Source of the DNA: Acidobacteriaceae bacterium
Lineage (GTDB): Bacteria > Acidobacteriota > Terriglobia > Terriglobales > Acidobacteriaceae
Direction: 5' to 3'
Length of the DNA stretch: 32,836 bases
Assembly: GCA_003152695.1 (NCBI GenBank)
Contig: PMAT01000028.1
Span: 30,660 to 63,495, forward strand
Position 1 is the first letter of the stretch, and each line of letters opens with the position of its first letter. This document shows, one piece after another, positions 23,815 to 31,709 of this stretch. A program made the position numbers and the translations under genes. Below the pieces are notes generated by a model. That model saw only the letters and a program-made list of their open reading frames with translations, was not told the DNA's origin and searched no databases.

Positions 23815-24573
23815 CTACTCCACGTAGGGCTTCCAGGTGCCGTTATCTGATTCCATCAGAACAATGCCGGCCTTGGTTGGTGGCGCGCCGTAAAAATCGG
23901 CGCCGTAGGTCTTGATGAGAGTAGCGCGGTCCCAACCGGAAAAGCTCTTTACCAGGCTGCCGGAGGCGTCAAACTCGATTCCCAAGCGATTGGGGTCCCA
24001 CTTCCAGCTATATTCCACCCGCGCCAGATGCGGCTTGATCATGGTGACGTTGGACACGTCCACCAGCTTGCGGTCAGCCAAGGGAACCACATACGTCACC
24101 GTCCCGTCATTGTTGCTGGCCTTCTGCACACCCTTGATGGTGCTCAGCAACTTCTCGCCCGCAGGCGTCAGGGCGACGAGTAACGAACTGGAACCCTTTG
24201 CCTTCGGTTTGGTCACAATGACGCCGGTCTTGGCCAGCAGCTTGTAGTGCGGATCCTGCGGCTTTTCGTTGACGGTGGAGACTACAGTCCCGGTGCTGAA
24301 ACGGATGGTCGCTGGGCCCTGCTCGTCCAATATCCTGGTGACCGTGCTGCTCGCGACGGGTACGGTAAGAACGTCGCGCGCGCCTTTCACAAAGTAGAAA
24401 ATGGTTCCACCAACCACCAGAATCAATCCGGCAATCAACACTAAGGGCATGAAGCCGGAGCTCTTGCCTTCCATCGCGACTTCTGCGGCAAACAGTTCGG
24501 GTTCGTTGGAGACGGGGGGAACGGGTTGCACTTTTACTTCCTCGTTGGTTTTCGGTTCAATGACGGTTGGCAT
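23815..24573 (-). CDS. membrane-anchored protein of unknown function
   Basis: I do not recognise a family. The 252-residue protein has a Pro/Glu-rich cytoplasmic N terminus (residues 1-40), one membrane helix (about 41-62, MPLVLIAGLILVVGGTIFYF) and a soluble C-terminal domain of about 185 residues outside the membrane. That domain contains a beta-strand-rich stretch (TVTYVVPLADRKLVDVSNVT, then RVEYSWKWDPNRLGIEF). The start ATG at 24573 was chosen because GGAGGT lies seven bases upstream; the frame extends to 24663. A terminator follows it. The phrases KLLAKTGVIVTKPKAKGSS and ALTPAGEKLL recall helix-turn-helix winged motifs only superficially. Confidence 0.75.
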   Translation of the reverse strand: MPTVIEPKTNEEVKVQPVPPVSNEPELFAAEVAMEGKSSGFMPLVLIAGLILVVGGTIFYFVKGARDVLTVPVASSTVTRILDEQGPATIRFSTGTVVSTVNEKPQDPHYKLLAKTGVIVTKPKAKGSSSLLVALTPAGEKLLSTIKGVQKASNNDGTVTYVVPLADRKLVDVSNVTMIKPHLARVEYSWKWDPNRLGIEFDASGSLVKSFSGWDRATLIKTYGADFYGAPPTKAGIVLMESDNGTWKPYVE

Positions 24574-24732
24574 TGCTGACACCTCCGATACGGACATGCT
24601 GCCAGCCGCGAATACCAAGGCAAGCCGCGGGGAGAGCTCACCAGTAGCCATCGCAAGCGGCATTGGGCTTTGTTCCCAATGCCGGGCTATGGGCAGCCAT
24701 AAACAATTCCAGTATGGACCCTATAAACAAGG

Positions 24733-24756
24733 ACGCAGTGAGCCTGATCACTGCGT
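24733..24756 (-). terminator. candidate terminator of the hydrogenase/Hdr operon
   Basis: ACGCAGTGA (24733-24741) and TCACTGCGT (24748-24756) form a perfect 9-bp stem with a 6-base loop. On the minus strand the stem is followed by CCTTGTTTAT. It lies 86 bases after the mvhD stop. The weak T-run makes this tentative. Confidence 0.5.
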
Positions 24757-24842
24757 AATGTGAGGAATGAACCCGCTGAACTGGCGCGCAACTAGGGATC
24801 CAGAGTCGGCGTCTCCGGTCCACGTTGAGGACGAACCAGTTC

Positions 24843-25256
24843 TTATGACTTGTAGGGGCTGGGGCCGAGCTTCTGCACTTGCTCGGTAAAGCTGCTTACA
24901 ACTTCGGCGAATCTTGGGCCTTCCGCTGCCGAAACCCATTCCAGGCGAAAGCGCTCTTCTTCGAGTCCGAAATCGGTCAGCATCAAGCGGAGAGCGCCAG
25001 CCCTCTTCTCAGCCTTCAGGTTGCCATCCTGGTAGTGGCAGTCGCCGGGATGACAGCCGCACATGAGAACGCCGTCGGCGCCCTTGGTCAGCGCCTCGAT
25101 CACCAGGTTGGGATGGACCATGCCGGAGCACATCACGCGAACCATGCGGATGCTGGGCGGGTACTGGATGCGCGAGACACCAGCCAAATCGGCGCCGGCA
25201 TACGAGCACCAGTTGCAGCAGAAAGCGAGGATCAAAGGTTGAAAGCTATCTTCCAT
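24843..25256 (-). CDS. mvhD: MvhD-like iron-sulfur electron-transfer subunit (hydrogenase delta)
   Basis: This 137-residue protein is the [2Fe-2S] subunit that links hydrogenase to HdrA in methanogens and their bacterial relatives. Conserved cysteines are seen in AFCCNWCSYAGAD (11-23), VMCSGMV (41-47) and LMCGCHPGDCHY (64-75). QmoB carries the same domain at its C terminus. The ATG overlaps the stop of the giant HdrA gene (TGATG, 25254-25258), with GGAGGTG just before it, so translation is coupled. A GTG one codon upstream is possible but less likely. It is the last gene of the operon. Confidence 0.93.
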   Translation of the reverse strand: MEDSFQPLILAFCCNWCSYAGADLAGVSRIQYPPSIRMVRVMCSGMVHPNLVIEALTKGADGVLMCGCHPGDCHYQDGNLKAEKRAGALRLMLTDFGLEEERFRLEWVSAAEGPRFAEVVSSFTEQVQKLGPSPYKS

Positions 25257-28200
25257 CACGCCACCTCCAGGGCAGCCTCAATCTGGGCCCTGATTTGATC
25301 GAGGGTGAATCCCCGGATGAATATGCCGTTCTTGGGACAGGTCGCCTGGCAGCATCCGCAGCCTTTGCAGGTGCTCTCGTTGGTCTCGACGATTTTCTTA
25401 ATCGACCCCTGCCACATGTACTCGACCAGGGTGATCGACTTGAACGGACAGGTGTCCACGCAGTAGGCGCAGCCATCGCAGTTCTCGTCCACTACCTGGG
25501 AAATGTTGGCCTCCATCTCCAGGCTGTCCTGAGCCAGGATGGTGGCGGCCCTGGCGGCCGCCGCCTGGGCCTGCAGGATGGATTCATCGATGGTCTTGGG
25601 CGAGTGCGCCAGTCCGCAGAGAAACACGCCGTCGGTCATGAAGTCTACGGGGCGCAGTTTCATGTGAGCTTCGAGGAAAAATCCTTCACTGTTCAACGGG
25701 ACCTTCAGGAACTGCGCGACCTCCTTATTGCCTTCGTTCGGATCAATGCCCGCCGACAGGACCACTAGGTCGGCAGAAATCAACATTGGCATACCCAGGG
25801 TTTGGTCGAAGACGGTGACCTGAAGTGCATGGGGGTTCCGTGATACCTCGGGCTTGCGGTCTTCCTCGTAGCGCACAAACATGACGCCCTTTTTCCGCGC
25901 CTCGGTGTAGGAGCTCTCCTTGAAGCCATACGTCCTGATGTCCCGGTAGAGAATGTAGACATTTGTCCCTGGGAACAGCGCCTTGATCATGAGAGCGTTC
26001 TTGATTGCCACGGTGCAGCACACGCGCGAGCAGTAGGGCCGCCCCTCGTCCCGCGAGCCCACGCACTGGATCATGACCACCGTCTTTGGCGCTGGCTTCC
26101 CGTTAGTCGCGAGGAAGCCGTCTCCCGCAGCCAGACGTTGCTCCAGCTCCCGCTGCGTCAGTACCTTGTCATCCTGCCCATACAGGTACTCTTTCGGCTC
26201 GTACTGCTTGGCGCCGGTGGCAACGATGACGGTCCCGTGTGCGATCTCCGAAGTTGCGCCTTTGGCTGAAATCTTCGTCTTGAATTCGCCAACGTTGCCG
26301 TCAATGCCTTCAATAGTCGCCCCGGTGAAGAGATGAATGCGGCCGTTCTGCCGGACTTGCTCGCGCACGCGCCTCAGCTCGTCCTGGGGGTCCTCGCCGG
26401 CGAGCACGTAGTGGATATGCCGCAAGTTCCCGCCCAGCTCATCCTCTTTTTCCACCAGGTAAGCATCGAAGCCCTGCTCGGCCAGCGCCAGCGCAGCGGT
26501 CATGCCGGCGATCCCGCCACCGATAACCAGGCCAGACTTGTTGACCCTGACCGAGCGCCGGGTGAGGGGCTGCAGCAGCCGGGCCTTGGCGACCGCCATC
26601 CTCACCAGGTCTTTGGACTTTTCTGTGGCTTTCTCCGGCTCGTGCATGTGCACCCAGGAACACTGGTCGCGGATATTCGCCATCTCAAAGAGGTAGGGGT
26701 TCAGTCCCGTCTCGCGCAGGGTATTCCGGAATAAAGGTTCGTGGGTCCTGGGCGTGCAGGAGGCAACCACCACGCGATTCAAGTCATGCTCGATGATCTT
26801 TTGCTTGATCAGATCCTGGGTATCGTTGGAGCAGGTGTAGAGATTGTTCTCCGCGTACACCACGTTGGCCAAAGTCTTGGAGTACTCCACCACGGCGGGG
26901 ACGTCGGCCACCCCGCCGATATTTGTCCCGCAGTGGCAGACAAAGACGCCGACGCGAGGCTCCTGTCCAGCTACGTCCTTTTCAGGCGGATAGACCTTCT
27001 GCGTAATCAGCGAGCCGCGGGCTTGGCTCAGGTATGTGAGCACCTGCGCCGCCGACGCTGAGGCCTGCATGACCGTTTCCGGAATATCCTTGGGCTCGGC
27101 GAATGGGCCGGCCACGAAGATTCCTTCGCGCGACGACTCTGCCGGCTGGAAGGGCGAAGTCTCACAGAAGTTGAAGGCGTTGAGCGCCACGCCGAAGCGT
27201 TCGGCCAGCACCTTGACATCTTTCGGCGGCTGCATGCCTACCGACAGGACAACCAAGTCGTATTCCTGGGAGAGCTTCTTGTCGTTCTCGCCGAGATACT
27301 TCACCACCAGGTTCCGGGTCTCGGGAACTTCCTCCACGCTCGGCACACGGGAACGGAAGTAGCGCACGCCCAGCTCTTGCGCCCTGCGGTAGTACTGTTC
27401 GAAGCCCTTGCTGTAGGCGCGAAGGTCCATGAAAAAGATGTCGCACTGCAGCCCCTCGCCGAGATGCTCCTTGGCGATGATCGCCTCCTTGGTGGCATAC
27501 ATACAGCAGACCGAGGAGCAGTAGTCATGTTCGAAATCTCGCGACCCGACACACTGCAAGAACGCAATGCGCTTCGGTTCCTTGCCATCATGAGGACGCA
27601 GTACGTGGCCAGAATAGGGCCCTGACGCCGACAGCACCCGCTCGAACTCCAGCGCCGTGATCACATTGGGAAAGCGTCCATAGCCAAGGTCCTTTTTCAA
27701 CCGCGCATCGAAGACCTCATAGCCGGGAGCGAGGACGACCGCTCCCACCTGGAGTTCGATCTTCTCTTCCCGCTGCAAGTAGTCGATCGCGTGCGCCTGA
27801 CAGGCGGTCTCGCAGAGATGGCAATCGGAGCAGATCCCACAGGCGAGACAGCGTTTGGCCTCGGCAATGGCTTCTTCCGCCGTGTAGCCCACGTGGACCT
27901 CGGCAAACGTTTTTCCACGTGTCGCAGGGTCAAGGGATGGCACTGGTATCTGGCGCTGCATCAGCACACCCTGCGTGTCCACTTCGTATTCGGTGTGATA
28001 GGGCCCTTCCAACCCGCGTCCGCCGCGCAGGTCCTGGTGATTGAGCCAGCGGTCGATGGAGATTGCAGCTTTCTTGCCGGCCAGCTGGGCATGGATCACC
28101 ACGTCAGGACCGGTTACACAGTCGCCACCCGCAAACACTCCGGGCAACCCGGTTTCCAGCGTCAGCGGGTCGGCTGCCAGGGTTCCCCACTTGGTGGTCT

Positions 28201-29725
28201 CAAGGCCCAAGCGCTCTCCTAAAGCGCCCACATCGGGAGACTGGCCGATGGTGGCGATGACGGCGTCACACGGGAGAACGAACTCGGAGTTGGGAATCGA
28301 TACGGGAGCAGGCCGGCCGCTGGCATCGGGCGGGCCCAGTTTCATCTTCAGGCACTCCAGCCCGGCCACCCGACCGCCGCGCCCAGCCTTGAAAGCCTTG
28401 GGTGCAACGAGAAACATCAATTTGATGCCTTCGCGCTCCGCATCCTCGACCTCACGCTGATCGGCCGGCATCTCTGCGCGGGTGCGGCGATAAACGATCG
28501 TGACCTCTCCTGCACCGCTGCGAAGGGCCGTGCGCGCCGCGTCGAGAGCCGAGTTGCCCCCGCCTATGACTAATACCTTCTGACCAGGGGTCACGGCCTT
28601 TCCGAGATTGACTCGGCGCAGGAAGTCAATGCCCCCGATCACGCCGGGCAGGTCTTCTCCGGGAACTCGAAGTTTCCGTTCAACGTTGGCGCCGATGGCA
28701 ATGAAAACGGCGGCAAAACTCTTGCGCAGCTCGTCGAAGGCGAGGCTGCGGCCCACGGGCGTGCTCAGCTTGATCTCGATCCCGATTGCGCGCAGCCTGT
28801 CTATTTCTGCATTCAGCAATCGGCGCGGCAAGCGGAACGCCGGGATTCCGACGGCCAGCATTCCCCCGGCAGTCGGGAGCGCCTCGAAGATGGTTGGACG
28901 GTAGCCTTGTTGCCGGAGCTGATAGGCACAGACCAGTCCTGCCGGTCCGGAACCGATGATGGCAACTTTCTCCGCACGATCTGGAACCACCGGCTGTGGC
29001 AGCTTGTAGTCGGGATAATAGTCCGTGACAAAGCGTTTCAGCGCCGGTAGATTCACCGGGTCGTCCACGGTGCCACGAGTACAGGCGGCGGCGCAGGGGT
29101 GGGTGCAGACACGACCGCATATGGAGGGGAGTGGATTGTCGCGCAAAATGACCCGCAGCGCCTCATCAAAGCGCCCTTGCGCGATCAGAGCTACGTAAGC
29201 CTGTCCGCTCTGATGAATGGGGCACGCATTATGGCAGGGGGCGGTCCCGCGACGAGAGATGGTGAACACGTTGGGAACGGCCTGCGGGAACGGCCGGTAG
29301 ATCGCCTTGCGCTCTGCCAGTCCCTGGTCGAATTCCGACGGCAGTGTCACCGGACACTCCGTAACGCAGGCGCCACAACCGGTGCACTTCGTCTCGTCGA
29401 TATAGCGCGCTTGCTTCTTGATGCGGACGGTGAAATTGCCCGCTTGGCCGGTGATGCTTTCCACCTCGCTCAGGGTGAGGATCTGGATGTCCTTGTGGCG
29501 TCCGATCTCGACCAGGCGCGGCGCCATGGTGCACATGGCGCAATCATTTGTGGGGAATGTTTTGTCGAGCTGCGCCATGACCCCGCCGATGGCGGCCTTG
29601 CTTTCAACCAGATAAACCTTGATGCCCGCTCCCGCGAGATCCAGGGCGGCCTGCATACCACCGATACCGCCGCCTACGACCAGGGCTGCGCCCACCGGCT
29701 GGGTCTTGGAATCCTTAGACGGCAT
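25256..29725 (-). CDS. hdrA: giant fused HdrA/QmoA-like - GltD-like - HdrA flavoprotein
   Basis: This 1489-residue protein is probably cytoplasmic. Residues 11-125 are the start of an HdrA/QmoA module: FAD fold VVGGGIGGMQAALDLAGAG, FPTNDCAMCTMAPRLVEIGR, and cluster CTGCGACVTEC. Residues 160-565 are a GltD-type insert: a cysteine-rich domain (APCHNACP, CGRVCTHPCAAAC), FAD fold IIGSGPAGLVCAY, NAD(P) fold VIGGGNSALDAARTA and VFAGGDCVTGPD. Residues 626-900 resume HdrA (CLACGICSDCHLCETAC, FLQCVGSRD, YCSSVCC). Residues 925-1489 are a second full HdrA: VGVFVCHCGTN, CTPRTHEPLFR, FAD fold VIGGGIAGMTAALALAEQGF, IQCVGSRDEGRPYC, and two ferredoxin clusters (1416-1426, 1453-1464). The ATG at 29725 has GGAGG nine bases upstream and overlaps the qmoC-like gene by 11 bases. 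It is the likely electron hub of the operon. Confidence 0.92.
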   Translation of the reverse strand: MPSKDSKTQPVGAALVVGGGIGGMQAALDLAGAGIKVYLVESKAAIGGVMAQLDKTFPTNDCAMCTMAPRLVEIGRHKDIQILTLSEVESITGQAGNFTVRIKKQARYIDETKCTGCGACVTECPVTLPSEFDQGLAERKAIYRPFPQAVPNVFTISRRGTAPCHNACPIHQSGQAYVALIAQGRFDEALRVILRDNPLPSICGRVCTHPCAAACTRGTVDDPVNLPALKRFVTDYYPDYKLPQPVVPDRAEKVAIIGSGPAGLVCAYQLRQQGYRPTIFEALPTAGGMLAVGIPAFRLPRRLLNAEIDRLRAIGIEIKLSTPVGRSLAFDELRKSFAAVFIAIGANVERKLRVPGEDLPGVIGGIDFLRRVNLGKAVTPGQKVLVIGGGNSALDAARTALRSGAGEVTIVYRRTRAEMPADQREVEDAEREGIKLMFLVAPKAFKAGRGGRVAGLECLKMKLGPPDASGRPAPVSIPNSEFVLPCDAVIATIGQSPDVGALGERLGLETTKWGTLAADPLTLETGLPGVFAGGDCVTGPDVVIHAQLAGKKAAISIDRWLNHQDLRGGRGLEGPYHTEYEVDTQGVLMQRQIPVPSLDPATRGKTFAEVHVGYTAEEAIAEAKRCLACGICSDCHLCETACQAHAIDYLQREEKIELQVGAVVLAPGYEVFDARLKKDLGYGRFPNVITALEFERVLSASGPYSGHVLRPHDGKEPKRIAFLQCVGSRDFEHDYCSSVCCMYATKEAIIAKEHLGEGLQCDIFFMDLRAYSKGFEQYYRRAQELGVRYFRSRVPSVEEVPETRNLVVKYLGENDKKLSQEYDLVVLSVGMQPPKDVKVLAERFGVALNAFNFCETSPFQPAESSREGIFVAGPFAEPKDIPETVMQASASAAQVLTYLSQARGSLITQKVYPPEKDVAGQEPRVGVFVCHCGTNIGGVADVPAVVEYSKTLANVVYAENNLYTCSNDTQDLIKQKIIEHDLNRVVVASCTPRTHEPLFRNTLRETGLNPYLFEMANIRDQCSWVHMHEPEKATEKSKDLVRMAVAKARLLQPLTRRSVRVNKSGLVIGGGIAGMTAALALAEQGFDAYLVEKEDELGGNLRHIHYVLAGEDPQDELRRVREQVRQNGRIHLFTGATIEGIDGNVGEFKTKISAKGATSEIAHGTVIVATGAKQYEPKEYLYGQDDKVLTQRELEQRLAAGDGFLATNGKPAPKTVVMIQCVGSRDEGRPYCSRVCCTVAIKNALMIKALFPGTNVYILYRDIRTYGFKESSYTEARKKGVMFVRYEEDRKPEVSRNPHALQVTVFDQTLGMPMLISADLVVLSAGIDPNEGNKEVAQFLKVPLNSEGFFLEAHMKLRPVDFMTDGVFLCGLAHSPKTIDESILQAQAAAARAATILAQDSLEMEANISQVVDENCDGCAYCVDTCPFKSITLVEYMWQGSIKKIVETNESTCKGCGCCQATCPKNGIFIRGFTLDQIRAQIEAALEVA

Positions 29726-30881
29726 GGGGAACAACCTCCGCGGCCGGCGCTTGCCGCCCGGCTCTCTGCCTGACCGCCAGGAAATACAGGGCCAGCGGTC
29801 GATAAACCATGTGAGACCACTTTCCAAATGACATCTCTACCAGCAACATGGGCGTGGCGATGACAATGTGCAGGGCGTACAAGAAGTGGCAGGTGAGCCC
29901 AAAGCCGGCATAGCGGAAAATGTGTGCCGCCAGACCGCTGAGCACGGTCAACACCAGCAAAACGGGAAGAACCAGGTCCTGAAACCGCGTTTCTTTGTAG
30001 ATCTCCTTCTGTGCCCGCAGCCGGCCTAAGAAAATCTCTCCCAGGCCGTAGAGGATGAGGCCCGTCGCGAGGTATCCCACCCACCGCTGCGGATTGTAAA
30101 AGGGGTAGAGGTTGTCGGTTTGAAACCACTTCAGTCCAAACACCTTGATGGCGAGCATCATCACTGTGCCCAGCGCCAGGCACCAATGGCTGAACCACCG
30201 GCCTTGGTCCGGGCACTTCCGCAACAGGGAATGAGTCATCGACTGGTACACGTAGGTCCAGGATTCGGCCACGTAGCTGGAAAATGGAATGTGCGCACGC
30301 TGTTCTCCATTCATGGTGAGCCGCCAGATGCGGAAGACCCGCGATAGCAACAACAGCAGTGGAACCAGGATCACCGTTAGCGTGTAGTAGGTCATCAGCG
30401 GGAACATGTGTTCCAAGCCAAGCGGCGTGGTGACAAACTGTGCAGCCGGCATCTTCACGTACCACAAGTGATAGCCGAGGATCAGCAGGAAGGTGAGTGC
30501 CGCCACGAAGATTAACGAACCCAGGTACCACGCCGTGGACTGCAGCAGCTTGGGGGCGATGCCCGTCCAGTCGTACTGCGCGCTGAGAAAGCGCCGCAGT
30601 GTGAGCATGGAGATTCTGGGCTCGGCTTGACGCGGGCAGGTAACCGAGCAGTCGCCACAATCATGACAGACCCACGGGTCCAGGCTTTTGACCAGCGGTT
30701 CTCTTAATCCCAGTAGGGCGAAGCGAATGCTCTTGCGGGGAAAGGTGGCGCCATCGTCGACCAGATCGCAGATAAGCGTGCAACTCCCGCATTGGTAGCA
30801 GCCCGTAGGGTCGAACTTTCCATACCGCCGGATGTCGGCTAACAACGTGGGATCGCTAACCGAAAGGGTTTCCACTGCCAT
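29715..30881 (-). CDS. qmoC: QmoC-like protein: HdrC ferredoxin domain fused to a membrane cytochrome b domain
   Basis: The 388-residue protein has two [4Fe-4S] motifs in the N-terminal HdrC-like domain: C28-x2-C31-x2-C34-x3-C38 and C72-x2-C75-x2-C78-x3-C82. A C-terminal part with about six membrane helices (from residue 117) follows, with histidines suited to haem b binding (H232, H320, H332, H338). This is the architecture of QmoC, which connects Qmo flavoproteins to the quinone pool. AAGGTG precedes the ATG at 30881. The stop overlaps the hdrA start by 11 bases, implying a tight complex. HdrC-HdrE-type naming would also fit. Without HdrB, quinone is the likely membrane partner. Confidence 0.88.
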   Translation of the reverse strand: MAVETLSVSDPTLLADIRRYGKFDPTGCYQCGSCTLICDLVDDGATFPRKSIRFALLGLREPLVKSLDPWVCHDCGDCSVTCPRQAEPRISMLTLRRFLSAQYDWTGIAPKLLQSTAWYLGSLIFVAALTFLLILGYHLWYVKMPAAQFVTTPLGLEHMFPLMTYYTLTVILVPLLLLLSRVFRIWRLTMNGEQRAHIPFSSYVAESWTYVYQSMTHSLLRKCPDQGRWFSHWCLALGTVMMLAIKVFGLKWFQTDNLYPFYNPQRWVGYLATGLILYGLGEIFLGRLRAQKEIYKETRFQDLVLPVLLVLTVLSGLAAHIFRYAGFGLTCHFLYALHIVIATPMLLVEMSFGKWSHMVYRPLALYFLAVRQRAGRQAPAAEVVPHAV

Positions 30882-30907
30882 AGATCACCTTGCTTGCGGA
30901 GGTGCAA

Positions 30908-31108
30908 CTATTGCGTCATCACCGTAGCTGCGGTCACTACTCTCCGCGTGTAGACGAAAAATTGTCCTTCTTCTTCCGCTAAGCAGATCTCGAACTTGTC
31001 GTTGCGATACGCCTCCGCCGCCTGGAGGGCTTCCTCCGAGCTGACGTAGGGCCGACCGTCCCACATGAACTTCTTGCCGTCGCGGACCAGGGAAACATCT
31101 GGCTTCAT
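30908..31108 (-). CDS. 66-residue protein of unknown function in the hydrogenase operon
   Basis: No family is recognised. The protein is short and soluble: MKPDVSLVRDGKKFMWDGRP, then YVSSEEALQAAEAYRNDKFE, a strand-helix-strand pattern, ending EEEGQFFVYTRRVVTAATV. There are few cysteines (one), so it does not look like an electron carrier. The ATG at 31108 has GGAG nine bases upstream. It sits 22 bases after the maturation protease and 26 bases before the qmoC-like gene on the same strand, so it is almost certainly co-transcribed. An assembly or regulatory role is inferred only from position. The frame is open upstream to 31438, but that part overlaps the protease gene. Confidence 0.7.
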   Translation of the reverse strand: MKPDVSLVRDGKKFMWDGRPYVSSEEALQAAEAYRNDKFEICLAEEEGQFFVYTRRVVTAATVMTQ

Positions 31109-31130
31109 AGATTCAAACTCCGACGCACAA

Positions 31131-31685
31131 TTACGCGCTGGCTTGGCATTGGCATAGGTCACCTCGCCTCGCTGTGGTGCGGGGAAAATACTCGCGCACC
31201 AGCCACTGCGCCGCCTGCGGCACGGCCTCGCTGACGGCCTCCGACAAACCTTGGGATATTTCTTCCGGCAGTGGCCCTGTCTGGCAGGCCAGCACCCGCA
31301 CTTCGACCCCGCAACTTTCTTGCAACTCGCGCAGCAGATTGGAGGTGGGCAACTGGTGCAGCGAGAAATCGTCGAGTTTGACTGCCGGAATTTCGGCAGG
31401 ATCAATCTCGAATATCTCGCCTTGAGTGCGTCCGGCATCGATTGCGTCGAGGACTAGCAACCGCTGCGGACGCGCGGAACTCAGGCAGAGAGTGAATAAC
31501 AGCTTGCGCACGCCCGTGCCGACGTCCAGCAAGCAAACGTTTTCGGGCACTTGGTAATGTGACTCGATATAGTCAACGACCGCGCACCCGAAGCCGTCAT
31601 CTCCAAACAGAATATTCCCAACGCCGAGCACCAGGGTCGGCTTCTGGCAGAACTCGGGAAGATCGCAGGGATCGACCTCCCGCAT
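31131..31685 (-). CDS. [NiFe]-hydrogenase maturation endopeptidase (HycI/HybD/FrhD family)
   Basis: This 184-residue protease removes the C-terminal peptide of the hydrogenase large subunit after nickel insertion. The family fold is clear: LVLGVGNILFGDDGFG (18-33), LLVLDAIDAG (76-85) and the SLHQLP motif with H110. The nickel-sensing ligands in this family are Glu/Asp, Asp and His; here the first is Asp (G-D-D-G), as in the FrhD branch. AGGAGGT precedes the ATG at 31685, which lies 24 bases downstream of its presumed substrate gene. The last 15 residues after QWLVREYF are non-conserved. Confidence 0.93.
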   Translation of the reverse strand: MREVDPCDLPEFCQKPTLVLGVGNILFGDDGFGCAVVDYIESHYQVPENVCLLDVGTGVRKLLFTLCLSSARPQRLLVLDAIDAGRTQGEIFEIDPAEIPAVKLDDFSLHQLPTSNLLRELQESCGVEVRVLACQTGPLPEEISQGLSEAVSEAVPQAAQWLVREYFPRTTARRGDLCQCQASA

Positions 31686-31709
31686 GTGCTACCTCCTCTT
31701 TCGCTGCCC

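Noticed and set aside
25256-29827. N-terminal extension of the giant HdrA to 29827
   Set aside because: It would overlap the qmoC-like gene by over 100 bases and has no homology; the ATG at 29725 has a good ribosome binding site.
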